This document shows, in pieces, positions 24,489 to 34,100 of a stretch of DNA of 38,137 nt. The stretch comes from Butyrivibrio sp. (GTDB lineage: Bacteria > Bacillota > Clostridia > Lachnospirales > Lachnospiraceae), in the NCBI GenBank assembly GCA_015056495.1, contig SVGC01000034.1, positions 1-38,137 on the forward strand, given 5' to 3'. How positions within the stretch are numbered: the stretch's first letter is position 1; each line of letters begins with the position of its first letter. Below the pieces are notes generated by a model. The model worked only from the letters and a program-made list of their open reading frames with translations, ran no database searches and was not told the origin of the DNA. Made by a program: the position numbers and the translations under genes.

Positions 24489-24579
24489 ATCAAGAAATGA
24501 AACAACATTTCTCCCCCTCATAAAACACTTTTTCATTAAAATGAGCCAGGACACTAAAATGTGCCCTGGCTTCCTCCCT
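24489..24579. repeat. Dispersed 92-bp element, copy 1
   Basis: About 85% identical to 28022-28113. Contains GAAATG..CATTTC and AGCCAGGACAC/GTGCCCTGGCT (24544-24571) hairpins. It abuts the stop codon of the EAL gene at 24580. It probably acts as a terminator for the minus strand, but has been duplicated as a unit. Confidence 0.75.
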
Positions 24580-27048
24580 TTAATCAAGTCTTTCTTTTAT
24601 CAACAGGAAAAAGTTCTCATCATTTATACCTTCTGATGTTCTGATATCGTATGCAATCTTAACTCGCAATGTAACGCCATTTCCATCTATCTTTCGTATG
24701 GCCTCAACTGCATCTTTTACCTGCCTGGCTGTTTCTGCAAGCTCTGATACATCATCCACCTGCGATAATAATGCAAATTCAGAGTCTTTGATCCTGGCTA
24801 TAGCATATTTACTACCTACAACAGAAACTATTGCCTCGCCCATTTCCTTGATCAGTTTCTCACTTAAGGATGCACCATAGGTATTGGTAATACGTTCATA
24901 CTTATCATTCTTAAGAACTATCATTCCATAATTACGTTTATTGTAATTATAGTCGATCGCATAGTCTATCAGAGCTTCCATAAAGGCTTTGACATTCATC
25001 AGACCTGTGAGCGGGTCAAGTTTTCCTCTGCCAATGATATTGTCAAATTTTTTATGTTCATCCTGAACATCTAAAAAACTTCCCATTAACCCCACAATCT
25101 TATCATCCAGATATACAGGTGATTTATTGATAACAATATTGTGAATAATACCATTAACAATGCATTTGCCCTGCTTATTTCTTACAAATGTTCCTTTATG
25201 CAAAACGTCTAATTCGTCTTGCATACTTTTCACTTCCTCAAAATTTAAGCCCAGTTCTTCATCTGTCTTACCAATAACTACATCTTCATTTTCTATTCCG
25301 AAATAATCGAGAAAAGCCTTGCTGACACATATAAATCTTCTATTAGCATCCTTCCAGAAAAATTTCACACTGGAATAATTAATGGTACTGTCCCAAAACT
25401 CCTTAAATAATTTGTCATTTCCTTTATCAGGTTCAGAAACGTCAGGCTGAAGATTCACAACCGGAGAATCCTCAGGAATAGCCTTCATGCATAGAAGATA
25501 TTCTTTTGCAAGAGTCCCGGATATCATCATGATTGCAATTATATTCCAATGATAACCGCCATCAGCGCCTTTTACCCTAAATAACTTCTCAATATAACCG
25601 AGACCTCTTTTTTCAATATCACTTTTAATGGTTGCAGGATTTACAAAAAGGCCAAATTCTTTTCTATCTGGCGGATATATAAATTGATTTTTGAAATAAT
25701 CTATTTTTTCAGTAATACTTATGTCCTCGAATATAAAACCAAATTCCCGGTACCTTGCTTTTTCCAGAAGGGGCTCTAAAGTTCCCTTTTCAATATTCAT
25801 CTGGAAAATATATTCAAAAAAGTGATTTACTTCCTTAAGCCTATGATCAATATTGTTTTTGGTGGTCAATTCAGTATCCATGGAGATATTTATAAGTGAG
25901 CCTTTTATAAGATATACCCCATCATTTTCAGCAAGTACCTTAGCTTTAAAGCACAATATATTACCATCATTTGTGTAATAGAATTTTTCCGTATTGCCGC
26001 TCTTCTCAATTATGTTGGCAAATTCTCTGTATTTTTTTAAAAGAGGTGTTCCTGTGTGATAGATAAGCCTGTCTATTTCTTCAAGAGTATACTCCTTGCG
26101 GAATATCTGATCACGATAAACCTTGTTCATGAATAATGTCTTAAAGTTTTCTCCATCATCAATCAGAACCTCTAATGGTTCATCAGTTTCAGTAGCACTG
26201 AAGCTTGCTATATCATAAAAATGACGCCATTTTCTCTCTTCTATTTCAATGCCACTAGATTCAATATGAGCAAAAAAATCCTCTAAAGGAAGAGGCTTAC
26301 CAAAATAATATCCCTGTAACCTTCCACATCCAATATCCTTAAGGAACTTAATCTGCTCTTCATTTTCTACACCTTCAGCCAAGGTCTTTACACCAATATT
26401 TTTGGCCATGGTTATAGCTGAAATCATTATTGCTTTTGATTTTTCATTGATATTAGCTAAAAACTCCATATCAAGCTTCAAAGTATCAAACTGATAATCC
26501 TTCAAAAGTGTTAGAGATGAATAGCCACTACCAAAATCATCCATCCAGACTTCATATCCTGCATTCCTGAATCGCTCGATTTCTTCGCGCATAAGCTCAG
26601 CATCAGAAACAATCATACTTTCAGTTATCTCAAATCCAATATAATCACGAGGTATATCGTATTTACTCACTGCATTTTCAACAACCTCAAGCATATCAAT
26701 GGATTCAAAATCTCGTCTGGAAAAATTAATAGAAACCGGAACTGTTGCAAGATTTTTTGATAAACGGTAAGAAATATCCCGGCACACCTGATCTACTATA
26801 AAGCAATCTAATTTATAAATCATCTTACTCTTTTCAAGCGGACCGATAAATTTGTCCGGTGATAAAAAACCATGAACCGGATCGATCCATCTTGCAAGAG
26901 ATTCAGCATCACAGAGACTGCCTGTGAGTGCGCGGATAATAGGCTGATAATATACTTTTATCCAGCCACTTTCAATAGCAGTATCAATATTTTCAACAAC
27001 ATATTTTGCTAAAAAACTCGCATCCTTGCTATCTTTGGCAACTGGCAT
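24580..27048 (-). CDS. EAL-PAS-degenerate GGDEF c-di-GMP protein
   Basis: About 822 residues. The domain order is unusual, with the EAL phosphodiesterase first (about 11-260): motif ESLARW (49-54), DDFGSGYSSL (170-179), AEGVENEEQ later, all expected metal and catalytic residues seemingly kept. A middle region with a likely PAS domain (about 540-660) follows. The C-terminal GGDEF-like domain (676-822) starts KLDPLTGLMN but has KDSEF (754-758) in place of GGDEF, so it is probably inactive as a cyclase. Predicted to degrade c-di-GMP under signal control from the sensory middle. No membrane segment is seen. The ATG at 27048 has AAGGAG about 13 nt upstream; an upstream TTG at 27081 lacks a site. 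Confidence 0.9.
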   Translation of the reverse strand: MPVAKDSKDASFLAKYVVENIDTAIESGWIKVYYQPIIRALTGSLCDAESLARWIDPVHGFLSPDKFIGPLEKSKMIYKLDCFIVDQVCRDISYRLSKNLATVPVSINFSRRDFESIDMLEVVENAVSKYDIPRDYIGFEITESMIVSDAELMREEIERFRNAGYEVWMDDFGSGYSSLTLLKDYQFDTLKLDMEFLANINEKSKAIMISAITMAKNIGVKTLAEGVENEEQIKFLKDIGCGRLQGYYFGKPLPLEDFFAHIESSGIEIEERKWRHFYDIASFSATETDEPLEVLIDDGENFKTLFMNKVYRDQIFRKEYTLEEIDRLIYHTGTPLLKKYREFANIIEKSGNTEKFYYTNDGNILCFKAKVLAENDGVYLIKGSLINISMDTELTTKNNIDHRLKEVNHFFEYIFQMNIEKGTLEPLLEKARYREFGFIFEDISITEKIDYFKNQFIYPPDRKEFGLFVNPATIKSDIEKRGLGYIEKLFRVKGADGGYHWNIIAIMMISGTLAKEYLLCMKAIPEDSPVVNLQPDVSEPDKGNDKLFKEFWDSTINYSSVKFFWKDANRRFICVSKAFLDYFGIENEDVVIGKTDEELGLNFEEVKSMQDELDVLHKGTFVRNKQGKCIVNGIIHNIVINKSPVYLDDKIVGLMGSFLDVQDEHKKFDNIIGRGKLDPLTGLMNVKAFMEALIDYAIDYNYNKRNYGMIVLKNDKYERITNTYGASLSEKLIKEMGEAIVSVVGSKYAIARIKDSEFALLSQVDDVSELAETARQVKDAVEAIRKIDGNGVTLRVKIAYDIRTSEGINDENFFLLIKERLD

Positions 27049-27172
27049 ACTCTTTCTCAATCTCCTTCTTTGTGTTCTCACAATTAAGTAAAGAAAGTGT
27101 CTTAATATAGTTTACCACTTTTATAACAATATGTATATAGCCCGCAAATCCGCACTGGCAGTCTCAATAAAA

Positions 27173-27242
27173 GAGTCACTGGGGACGTATCAATTTGACT
27201 CATTGCATGCAATGAGTCAAATTGATACGTCCCCAGTGACTC
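27173..27242. repeat. Perfect 70-bp palindrome, copy 2 of the palindromic family
   Basis: Every base of the 35-bp arm pairs. Outer GAGTCACTGGGGACGTATCA, inner TTTGACTCATTG and centre GCATGC. It sits between the EAL gene start (27048) and the DUF2798-like stop (27259). Related to 15009-15080 and 30924-31035. Confidence 0.9.
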
Positions 27243-27258
27243 ATATAAGAAAACAGTT

Positions 27259-27732
27259 TTAAGCTGCCTTGTTCTCAGCCTTTTCGCCTCTTCTGAATAC
27301 TGCTCTGAACAAAAGACGTACAAGTGGTCCTGCAATAAGGAACTGCATAGCATATGCAGCTGGTACATTCATAGCCCATGTCTGAGCAAAAGTACCAAGA
27401 CTTGGCTCTTTAAAAAGAAATGTTGCAATGAGGCTCATAAGCGGGCACATCAATGCGCAGATGCAAAATGAAATAGCATATGTTATGAACTGTGGACGAT
27501 CTGTTGGTTTCATGAAAGAAAAAGCAAGGATAGGTGCGATCCTTCCTACTACAAACAGCTCAAGAATAATAGCTATAGGCCACATAATCTTAAGTTCACC
27601 AAAAGCCATAAGGAATACCTGATTAGTACATCCTCCAATATTGATTGAAATGTTATAGCAGATCATTCCATAGACCATTACGAAGGCCATAACTAAAGTA
27701 AAAATAAAGTTTTCAAGTTTTGTCTTTGGCAT
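27259..27732 (-). CDS. DUF2798-like four-helix membrane protein
   Basis: About 157 residues with four hydrophobic segments. FIFTLVMAFVMVYGMICYN near the N terminus, the central IAIILELFVVGRIAPILAF and the C-terminal AYAMQFLIAGPLVRLLF are typical of DUF2798 membrane proteins, whose function is unknown. The ATG at 27732 follows AAGGAG by 8 nt; the frame's upstream extension to 27807 overlaps a terminator-like hairpin and is unlikely to be translated. Confidence 0.85.
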   Translation of the reverse strand: MPKTKLENFIFTLVMAFVMVYGMICYNISINIGGCTNQVFLMAFGELKIMWPIAIILELFVVGRIAPILAFSFMKPTDRPQFITYAISFCICALMCPLMSLIATFLFKEPSLGTFAQTWAMNVPAAYAMQFLIAGPLVRLLFRAVFRRGEKAENKAA

Positions 27733-27752
27733 TTTAATTACTCCTTTTCGCA

Positions 27753-27793
27753 CAAAAAAAGAGGACCGGAAACTTTCGCCTCGATCCTCTTTA
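27753..27793 (-). promoter_or_regulatory. Leader terminator hairpin before the DUF2798-like gene
   Basis: On the minus strand the stem AAAGAGGA...TCCTCTTT is followed by seven T residues and then the ribosome binding site 14 nt later. A complete intrinsic terminator in the 5' leader suggests attenuation or a riboswitch-like control, but no known aptamer sequence was recognised upstream. Confidence 0.5.
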
Positions 27794-28021
27794 TCGTTGA
27801 CTACCATTAATTGATGTCATGTTAACACAAAAATTTAACTCCGTGTAAGTAAAAAAAATCAATTTTTTATTTTTCATCCATTTTCACAATATCAATTTTC
27901 AATCCACACAAATTCCCGTCACATTGTTCATAATTAATTTTTCAAATAAACTTGTATCATAAGTTCACAGATTAATAACAACTTATTTAGGTTCGCTTAA
28001 AGTTTCGAGCGTATATTGATA
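27794..28021. other. AT-rich intergenic stretch
   Basis: Upstream region of the DUF2798-like gene. It must hold that gene's promoter and leader; no confident -35/-10 pair or aptamer fold was recognised. No ORF with a ribosome binding site was seen. Confidence 0.4.
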
Positions 28022-28113
28022 ATCAAGAAATGTAACAAACATTTCCCCCTCACAAAACACTTTTTCATTAAAATGAGCCAGGACATCCCCACAAATGTCC
28101 TGGCTTCCTCCCT
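28022..28113. repeat. Dispersed 92-bp element, copy 2
   Basis: Second copy of the element at 24489-24579. The main stem is AGCCAGGACAT / ATGTCCTGGCT (28076-28105) and the smaller is GAAATGT / ACATTTC. It lies 25 bp downstream of the membrane protein gene stop at 28139. Confidence 0.75.
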
Positions 28114-28138
28114 GTTATAAGATATTAAATTGTAGCAA

Positions 28139-28480
28139 TCATAAATGTCCTGTTCTTACAAAATAAATAGCCTTCACAAAAATATATCCAAATACAAATA
28201 AACCCGCTATTATCAGAAATACAATACCTATGGCCTGAAGATCTTCTATCACGTCTGCTTTAGACTTAGTTTTAAATTTGGCATGCATGTATTTGAATAC
28301 CGCGTGATACAAGATAACAGTTAAAACAGCAAAAACTAATGCTGCTATTGCTTCAATGATTGCCCTAAAATTATTGATTCCAGCATTTCTATAAGCATCA
28401 AAAATCAAATATCCAACTGTCACCGGCAAAATAAACAACAATTCACCGATGGTTCTCTTATCTTCTCTCAAAAACTTCAC
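28139..28480 (-). CDS. Small membrane protein, unknown
   Basis: 113 residues with three hydrophobic segments (about 12-28, 38-62 and 84-106) separated by a basic loop HAKFKTKSKADV. Not recognised. The start is GTG with a weak AGGAATTAATTC upstream, and the upstream MBL-fold gene ends 6 bp before, so translation is probably coupled. A structured repeat follows. Confidence 0.75.
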   Translation of the reverse strand: MKFLREDKRTIGELLFILPVTVGYLIFDAYRNAGINNFRAIIEAIAALVFAVLTVILYHAVFKYMHAKFKTKSKADVIEDLQAIGIVFLIIAGLFVFGYIFVKAIYFVRTGHL

Positions 28481-28486
28481 GAATTA

Positions 28487-29137
28487 TTAATTCCTAACCT
28501 TTAAAACAACATTTATCGATTTATTAACATATTTCTTAAATTCCTCGCCATCACTAACTTCACCGACTATACTGCCATAGTGAGTTGGTATAGCTATCTC
28601 CGGCCTTAGCTTATTAACAAAATCAGCAGCTTTTTTGGCATCCATTGTGTATGTACCGCCAATCGGCACCATAGCAATGTCGCACTTTACCATATCTAAT
28701 GCTTCTTCTGTTGCATCCGTATCTCCGGATACGTATATACGCTGATTATCCATCTTGATCACATAACCAATCCAGCCTTCACTCTTTTTATGAAATGGCT
28801 TAAGAAGACTAGTATTGTAAGCCGGGATAGTTCTGATCATAAGATCTCCTATCTCCTTTACAACCCCAGGAGCCAGCGCCACTATGTGCTTTTCATCTTT
28901 TGCAAAAGCCTGCACCATATCTTTCATCTTTTGTGGCACAACAAAAATAGTATCTGCCTTAGCTACCTTCACAATATCTTCCGGGGAAAAGTGATCATAG
29001 TGATCGTGAGTCAAAAAGATGATATCCGCATCATTGACATTTTGCTCAATCTTGAACGGGTCAAAATACAGCACCAGCTTGCTCCCCTCAATTCTGATAC
29101 TACTTTGTGTATTAACTGTAATATGTTCTGTCTTCAA
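28487..29137 (-). CDS. MBL-fold metal-dependent hydrolase (UPF0173-like)
   Basis: 216 residues. The metallo-beta-lactamase core shows the THDHYDH metal motif (43-49), Asp139 in VSGDTDAT, GGTYTMDAKKAADF and His186 in IPTHYG. This matches the small UlaG/YtkL-like hydrolase group with no defined substrate. It starts TTG at 29137 with GAGGGGTAAAAA upstream. First gene of a two-gene unit with the small membrane protein. Confidence 0.9.
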   Translation of the reverse strand: MKTEHITVNTQSSIRIEGSKLVLYFDPFKIEQNVNDADIIFLTHDHYDHFSPEDIVKVAKADTIFVVPQKMKDMVQAFAKDEKHIVALAPGVVKEIGDLMIRTIPAYNTSLLKPFHKKSEGWIGYVIKMDNQRIYVSGDTDATEEALDMVKCDIAMVPIGGTYTMDAKKAADFVNKLRPEIAIPTHYGSIVGEVSDGEEFKKYVNKSINVVLKVRN

Positions 29138-29271
29138 TTTTTACCCCTCAACTTCTATTTCTAAATTCTTTTTTATAATAGCACCACAAAAACGCTCAAA
29201 CAATGCAAAAAAGAGACAAAAGTTATAAAAATACTAAATTTTATTCATAGCATGTCTTGCCACCTGGAAGA

Positions 29272-29351
29272 TAAAAAAGAGGAGACGTATGGCAAAAGGA
29301 AGTATCAAAATCACTCACTTTGACACCTTCCTTCTGCCTCACGTCTCCTTC
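29272..29351 (-). terminator. Long-stem terminator of the aldo/keto reductase gene
   Basis: A stem of about 30 bp with a few mismatches (AAGGAGACGT.. with ..ACGTCTCCT) ends in six T residues on the minus strand, 29 bp after the stop at 29380. Confidence 0.8.
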
Positions 29352-29379
29352 GACTTGATAAGTATTTTATTATATTAGA

Positions 29380-30378
29380 TCACATTTTTCCTGCGCAGAT
29401 ATCATCTATTTCTTTAAGCTCCTGAGCAGTAAATTCTGTATTATTGATAGCTTTTATGTTGTCCAGAATCTGTGCCGGCTTAGATGCACCAATAAGTACA
29501 GATGTTACATAGCCATCCTTGAGGATCCAGGCAAGAGCCATCTCAGCCAGAGTCTGTCCGCGCCTTTTGGCTACTTCATTAAGAGCTCTGATCTGTGACA
29601 GTTTTTCATCTGTAATGCTGCTCTCTCTCAGAAATCTTCCATCAGTCTTGATCCTGCTGTCTTCTGGAATACCATTTAAATATCTGTCTGTAAGAAGTCC
29701 CTGTGCAAGAGGTGAGAAGCAGATAATACCTTTGCCAAGTTCCTTAGCCTTTTCCTTCAGGCCATTTTGTTCAATTGTCCTGTCAAAGATACTATAGCGA
29801 TTCTGGTTGATTATAAATGGAACATGAAGCTCTGTTAATATTGCTGAAGCCTTTTCAAGAGTAGGTCCGTCATAGTTGGAAATACCTACATACAGGGCTT
29901 TTCCGCTTCTAACGATCTGAGCAAGAGCCTCCATTGTCTCTTCAAGGGGAGTCTCAGGATCCATTCTGTGATGATAGAAAATATCTACATATTCAAGACC
30001 CATTCTCTTAAGAGACTGGTCAATGCTTGATATAAGATACTTTCGGCTGCCCCAATCACCATAAGGGCCTGGCCACATATAGTATCCGGCCTTGGTTGAA
30101 ATGATCATCTCATCTCTAAGCCCTGCAAAATCCTCTTTTAAAATCTTGCCAAAATTGATCTCTGCTGCACCCTCTACAGGTCCATAGTTATTGGCAAGGT
30201 CAAAATGTGTAATACCATTGTCAAATGCTGTACGGCACATGGCTTTCATGTTATCAAAATCACTGTTATCACCAAAGTTGTGCCACAGTCCAAGAGACAC
30301 AGCCGGAAGCTTTAATCCGCTTTTTCCGCACCTGTTATATACCATTGTTTCATATCTTTTTTCGTTTACGCTATACAT
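29380..30378 (-). CDS. Aldo/keto reductase (YghZ-like)
   Basis: 332 residues. Active-site tetrad visible: Asp60 and Tyr65 in DLANNYG, Lys96 in ISTKAGYY, and His in YHHRMD (136/137). MWPGPYGDWGSRKYLISSID is the hallmark loop of the YghZ (glyceraldehyde 3-phosphate reductase) group. These NADPH enzymes detoxify reactive aldehydes such as methylglyoxal. The ATG follows GGAGGGTACCTT. The promoter has a 19-bp spacer under a near-palindrome, so the divergent MerR regulator most likely controls it. Confidence 0.93.
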   Translation of the reverse strand: MYSVNEKRYETMVYNRCGKSGLKLPAVSLGLWHNFGDNSDFDNMKAMCRTAFDNGITHFDLANNYGPVEGAAEINFGKILKEDFAGLRDEMIISTKAGYYMWPGPYGDWGSRKYLISSIDQSLKRMGLEYVDIFYHHRMDPETPLEETMEALAQIVRSGKALYVGISNYDGPTLEKASAILTELHVPFIINQNRYSIFDRTIEQNGLKEKAKELGKGIICFSPLAQGLLTDRYLNGIPEDSRIKTDGRFLRESSITDEKLSQIRALNEVAKRRGQTLAEMALAWILKDGYVTSVLIGASKPAQILDNIKAINNTEFTAQELKEIDDICAGKM

Positions 30379-30404
30379 AAGGTACCCTCCAATCTTCTTT
30401 ACAA

Positions 30405-30435
30405 AGCATATAACTTCAAGTACACTTTAAGTCAA
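30405..30435 (-). promoter_or_regulatory. MerR-type promoter with 19-bp spacer
   Basis: On the minus strand TTGACT (30430-30435) and TATGCT (30405-30410) are 19 bp apart, as MerR activators require. The spacer holds the near-palindrome ACTTCAAGTACACTTTAAGT (30413-30432, plus strand). It should bind the MerR protein encoded at 30467. Confidence 0.75.
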
Positions 30436-30466
30436 CAATTAAATTTTACCACTTTGAGGACAGATA

Positions 30467-30949
30467 ATGAATTATACTATTGCAGATATTTCCAAAAAAC
30501 TGAACATTCCTTCATCAACTCTCAGATATTATGAAGATCTTGGTCTTATTAAGGATGTAAAAAGGAGCTCCAGCGGTCATAGAGTTTATGAAAAAAAGCA
30601 TATAGAACGCCTTGAAGCCATTGAATGCTTTAAAAAAGCCAAGATGACAATGTCTGAAATACAGGACTTTTTTAAATACGAGGAAAATTGCAGTGAGTCA
30701 ATAGATGACATGATGGCTCTCCTGACTAATCGGAGAAGTAAGCTGCTTGAAGAATTCAGCTCACTCTATGAGGCTTACGCTCACATCCTCAAGAAGCTTG
30801 ATTATTATGGGCAGGTTGAAAAAAGTATCAAAGAGTCCTCCCAGCTTCCAACTTGGAACGATTATGATAAGAAAAGCTACGAAGACGCTGCCATGGCAGA
30901 CATCTTATCCAAAATTAATGGCGGAGTCAGCGGGGACGTATCAAAATGA
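30467..30949 (+). CDS. MerR family regulator
   Basis: 160 residues. The winged helix (about 1-70) reads TIADISKKLNIPSSTLRYYE, then DLGLI and HRVYEKKHIERL; a dimer coiled coil (about 80-125) follows. There is no Cys metal site at the end. It resembles the AdhR/NmlR-like group that senses aldehydes or electrophiles. The last codons (about 153-160, ending GDVSK) and the stop lie inside a palindromic repeat, so the original C terminus seems to have been replaced. It is divergent from the aldo/keto reductase, its probable target. Confidence 0.92.
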   Translation: MNYTIADISKKLNIPSSTLRYYEDLGLIKDVKRSSSGHRVYEKKHIERLEAIECFKKAKMTMSEIQDFFKYEENCSESIDDMMALLTNRRSKLLEEFSSLYEAYAHILKKLDYYGQVEKSIKESSQLPTWNDYDKKSYEDAAMADILSKINGGVSGDVSK

Positions 30950-31035
30950 CTCATTGTATGCAATGAGTCGATTTGATACGTCCCCAGTGACTCATTGCGC
31001 ACAATGAGTCAATTTGATACGTCCCCAGTGACTCA
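30924..31035. repeat. Palindromic element, compound copy 3 (three arms)
   Basis: 112 bp: one full palindrome with a GTATGC centre followed by a further arm joined by a GCGC centre, giving an L-R-R arrangement. The arm GACGTATCAAAATGA gives the MerR stop codon (30947-30949). Same family as 15009-15080 and 27173-27242. Confidence 0.85.
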
Positions 31036-31047
31036 TTTTATGGCATG

Positions 31048-31096
31048 AAAAAGGGCATCGCCCAGATGATTTAATCATCTAAAGCGATAGCCCCTC
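31048..31096 (-). terminator. Terminator of the GH30-GH43 gene
   Basis: On the minus strand GGGGCTATCGC pairs with GCGATGCCC around an inner GATGATT/AATCATC stem, followed by five T. It lies directly after the stop at 31105. Confidence 0.8.
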
Positions 31097-31104
31097 TCTT
31101 TGGA

Positions 31105-34100
31105 TCATTTCTTAAAAATGTTAGCTATGGCATTTAGTAGTCCAAGTTTAGCCATGCCTGCAATAGCGCCAAGTGCGGCTATAATAATAGCTGCGGCAGC
31201 TATAATAAGTGCTCTCCTGTTTTTGTCATCCGGAGAATCAGAAGTTGCTACTTCTGTTTCATCAATCTGAACAGTAGATGTTGATGCAGATGCAACTGCC
31301 TCCTGGCTGGAAGCTTCTTCTTTATCATCTGTTACTGCATCTTTTGTATCTGTTTTATCTACTTTCTCTGTTTCTTTATCATCACTTGAAACAGCTGATG
31401 AACTATCACTTGTATCAGCATTTTGTTTATTTGAAGACTTGTCTCTATTAGCACCTGCAACAGCTGCACCATCACCTGTTGTCTGCTGAGTATTGCCTGT
31501 TACAGCAGTACCGGAAGTAGTCTGGCTGCTTCCAGATGTGGTGGTTGTTGTTCCACTGGTAGTTGTAGTAGTACCTGTAGAAGTGCTACCTGAAGTTGTT
31601 CCTGAGCTTGTAGTTCCTGATGAAGTACTTCCGGAGCTTGTTCCTGAGCTGCTTCCTGAACTTGTTGATCCGCTACCTGATGTGCTTCCTGAGCCTGTTC
31701 CAGAACCACTTCCTGATGTGCTGCCAGAACCGCTTTCAGAAGAAGGATCATCAGCAATGACTAGAGAATCTTGAATTACGCCGATAAAGCTCAGTACCGG
31801 ATCAGGATTTCCTGTCTTCTTAACACTGATAGTAACAACTGCATCCTCTTCGAGGCTGAAGCTTACAGTCTCAAGCCTTGCTGTATCTGAGCTTGAAAGT
31901 GTGAATGTGGTATATGCGATTTCTTCACCATCTACAAGAACTCTGATCCTTGTAGGTCTGGATGTTGACCACCATTCCTGGTAACCTGTGGCTACTGTAT
32001 AATCGCCTTTTCCAAGGTCAAAACTATAGTCAATAGTCTTGCTGGATCCTGCCCAATAGCCGTGAGACCAGATATCATCTCCTGCATTCTTGATACCCAT
32101 ATCATATGAAGAAGAATCATCAGATTTAATGGTGCCTGTATATCCGGCTTTTGTATCTGCTGAGTAGGCCTGATCTGCTTCAGTGTTGATCAGCTGTGTA
32201 CCCAGTGTTTTTCTTGCATATGTAAAGTAATCTGCTCCGTCTCCAGCACAGTCAAAGAAATAGATCATCTTTTCAGGGATCATATTTACTTCCTGTGTAA
32301 AGCTTCTGCCATTTTCAAGTGTTCCTGTGATCGTTACATTGCCCATGACAGCTGTGCTATCAATGTCTTCCCATGTAACTGCCATGCTGCTTGTTGAGCC
32401 TGCAGAGTCTTTTACATTAACTGTATCAGGGAGCTGCTCTTTAAGATCATCCAGTGAAGTTGCTACTGTTGGCAACTCTGTCACTATCTCAAATACGCCC
32501 TTATTATCCAGTTCATCCAATGTCCAGTCTGAATAATCTCCAAGTGCGATCTGATCTCCAGGCAGGAACTCTACCGGGAGCCATACATACCTTGAATCTC
32601 CAAGGTCACTGCTGTTCCATCTGTCACCCATGTAGATAAATTTGCCAGCCGCAGCATCAACAGGGAATACGCATGTACTCTGTGTATCGTATGTTGTTCC
32701 CTTGGTATCCTCAGTACATGGATCTCCAATCATAGTCCATGGGCCAAGAGGTGAATCTGCAGTTGCATATTTAGCCTGATTTGGTGCCCATCCGGTGCAG
32801 CCTGAAGTGATCATGTAATACTTGTTGTTGTACTTAAACATTGCCGGAGCTTCTCTTGAAGCACCTACAAAGTTGATGCTGAAATCTTCGTCAAGTACTG
32901 CTGTTCCCTGAGTTGCAGCAAGTCCTGTATATTCATCATTAAGTTTTGCAATGTACATATTGGTATTGCCATCAGATGAATATATTACGTATGCGCTGCC
33001 GTCATCATCCTTGAAGAGGTTCATATCTCTTGCTGAACCAAGGTTGGATGAATCCCATGAATGATCAGCTGTCTCGCTATAGAGCATCTTGTATGTTCCA
33101 AGGAGCTTAAATGGTCCTACAGGGCTGTCACTTATAGCTATTCCTACGGAAGCTTTGCCATAATCAGCGCTTGATGCAGGAGTTCTACCATCTGCATGGA
33201 ACCACATTACGTATTTACCGGTCTTGTCATTGTAGATTACCTTTGGTCTCTCGATAACGCATCTGTCCTCAGCAAGATTCCAGTATACTTCTTCAAGTTT
33301 GGAGCTATAAAGTGATGTATTATCTGCACTCTGTCCAACGTAATCTGAATACAGATCCTTGAAATACTCATCTGTCTCAAAAATAGACAGATCTGCCACA
33401 TAACCATCTTCCTGATCTGTGCCATATTCCTCGTCAGAAACAGGAATGCTCTTTAATACAACACCTTCATCAGTCCAGTTATACAGATCAGTTGATGTGT
33501 AAAGATGAACACCTACTACCGGTCTGTAACCATTGGTCTTATCTTCACCGTACCAATAATACTTAGTCACGCCATCTACGGTAAACTGCTGTATCTGGCC
33601 GCCATGAGCCTGTACTTTGATACCATTGTTATCATACAGGACATCACCATCTGTTCCTGTAATTGATGTATAAGTCATCTTGAATACCTCTAAAAGATTG
33701 TCATATGCATCTTTTAATGTATTATAGGCTTCTTCTATTGCCACTGAGTCTTTGGAATTCTCATCAATGAGCTCCTGTGCGGCATCAGCTGCAGCTTCAT
33801 ACACTTCCATAGTTGCATCTGAATATTCATGTCCGTTCATAGCTGCTGCATAGGTTGCAAGTGCAGCTCTGAGAGTCTCAATAGTGTATGCAGGAACAGC
33901 CTTGACTATGATGTAACTAAGGACAGGATCTACATACTGGCTTGTTCTATCAGGATTGTGTACAAATACTTCCAGTTCATTGTCTGATACGCTAACTGTA
34001 TAAGTGTTTTCTACCAGAGTGCTCTGACTGCAGGTAATACCATCAGCGACTGTTTCACCCTCGATCACTATGTCTACAGTTCTTGAACTCCAAGGGTTCT

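Noticed and set aside
27102..27368. Minus-strand 88-codon ORF across the palindrome
   Set aside because: Its middle is the translated palindrome and its first third overlaps the DUF2798-like gene in another frame; no binding site.
31493..31774. Pro/Val/Leu-rich ORF opposite the GH30-GH43 linker
   Set aside because: It is an antisense reading of the Ser/Thr/Gly-rich linker and is not a plausible protein.
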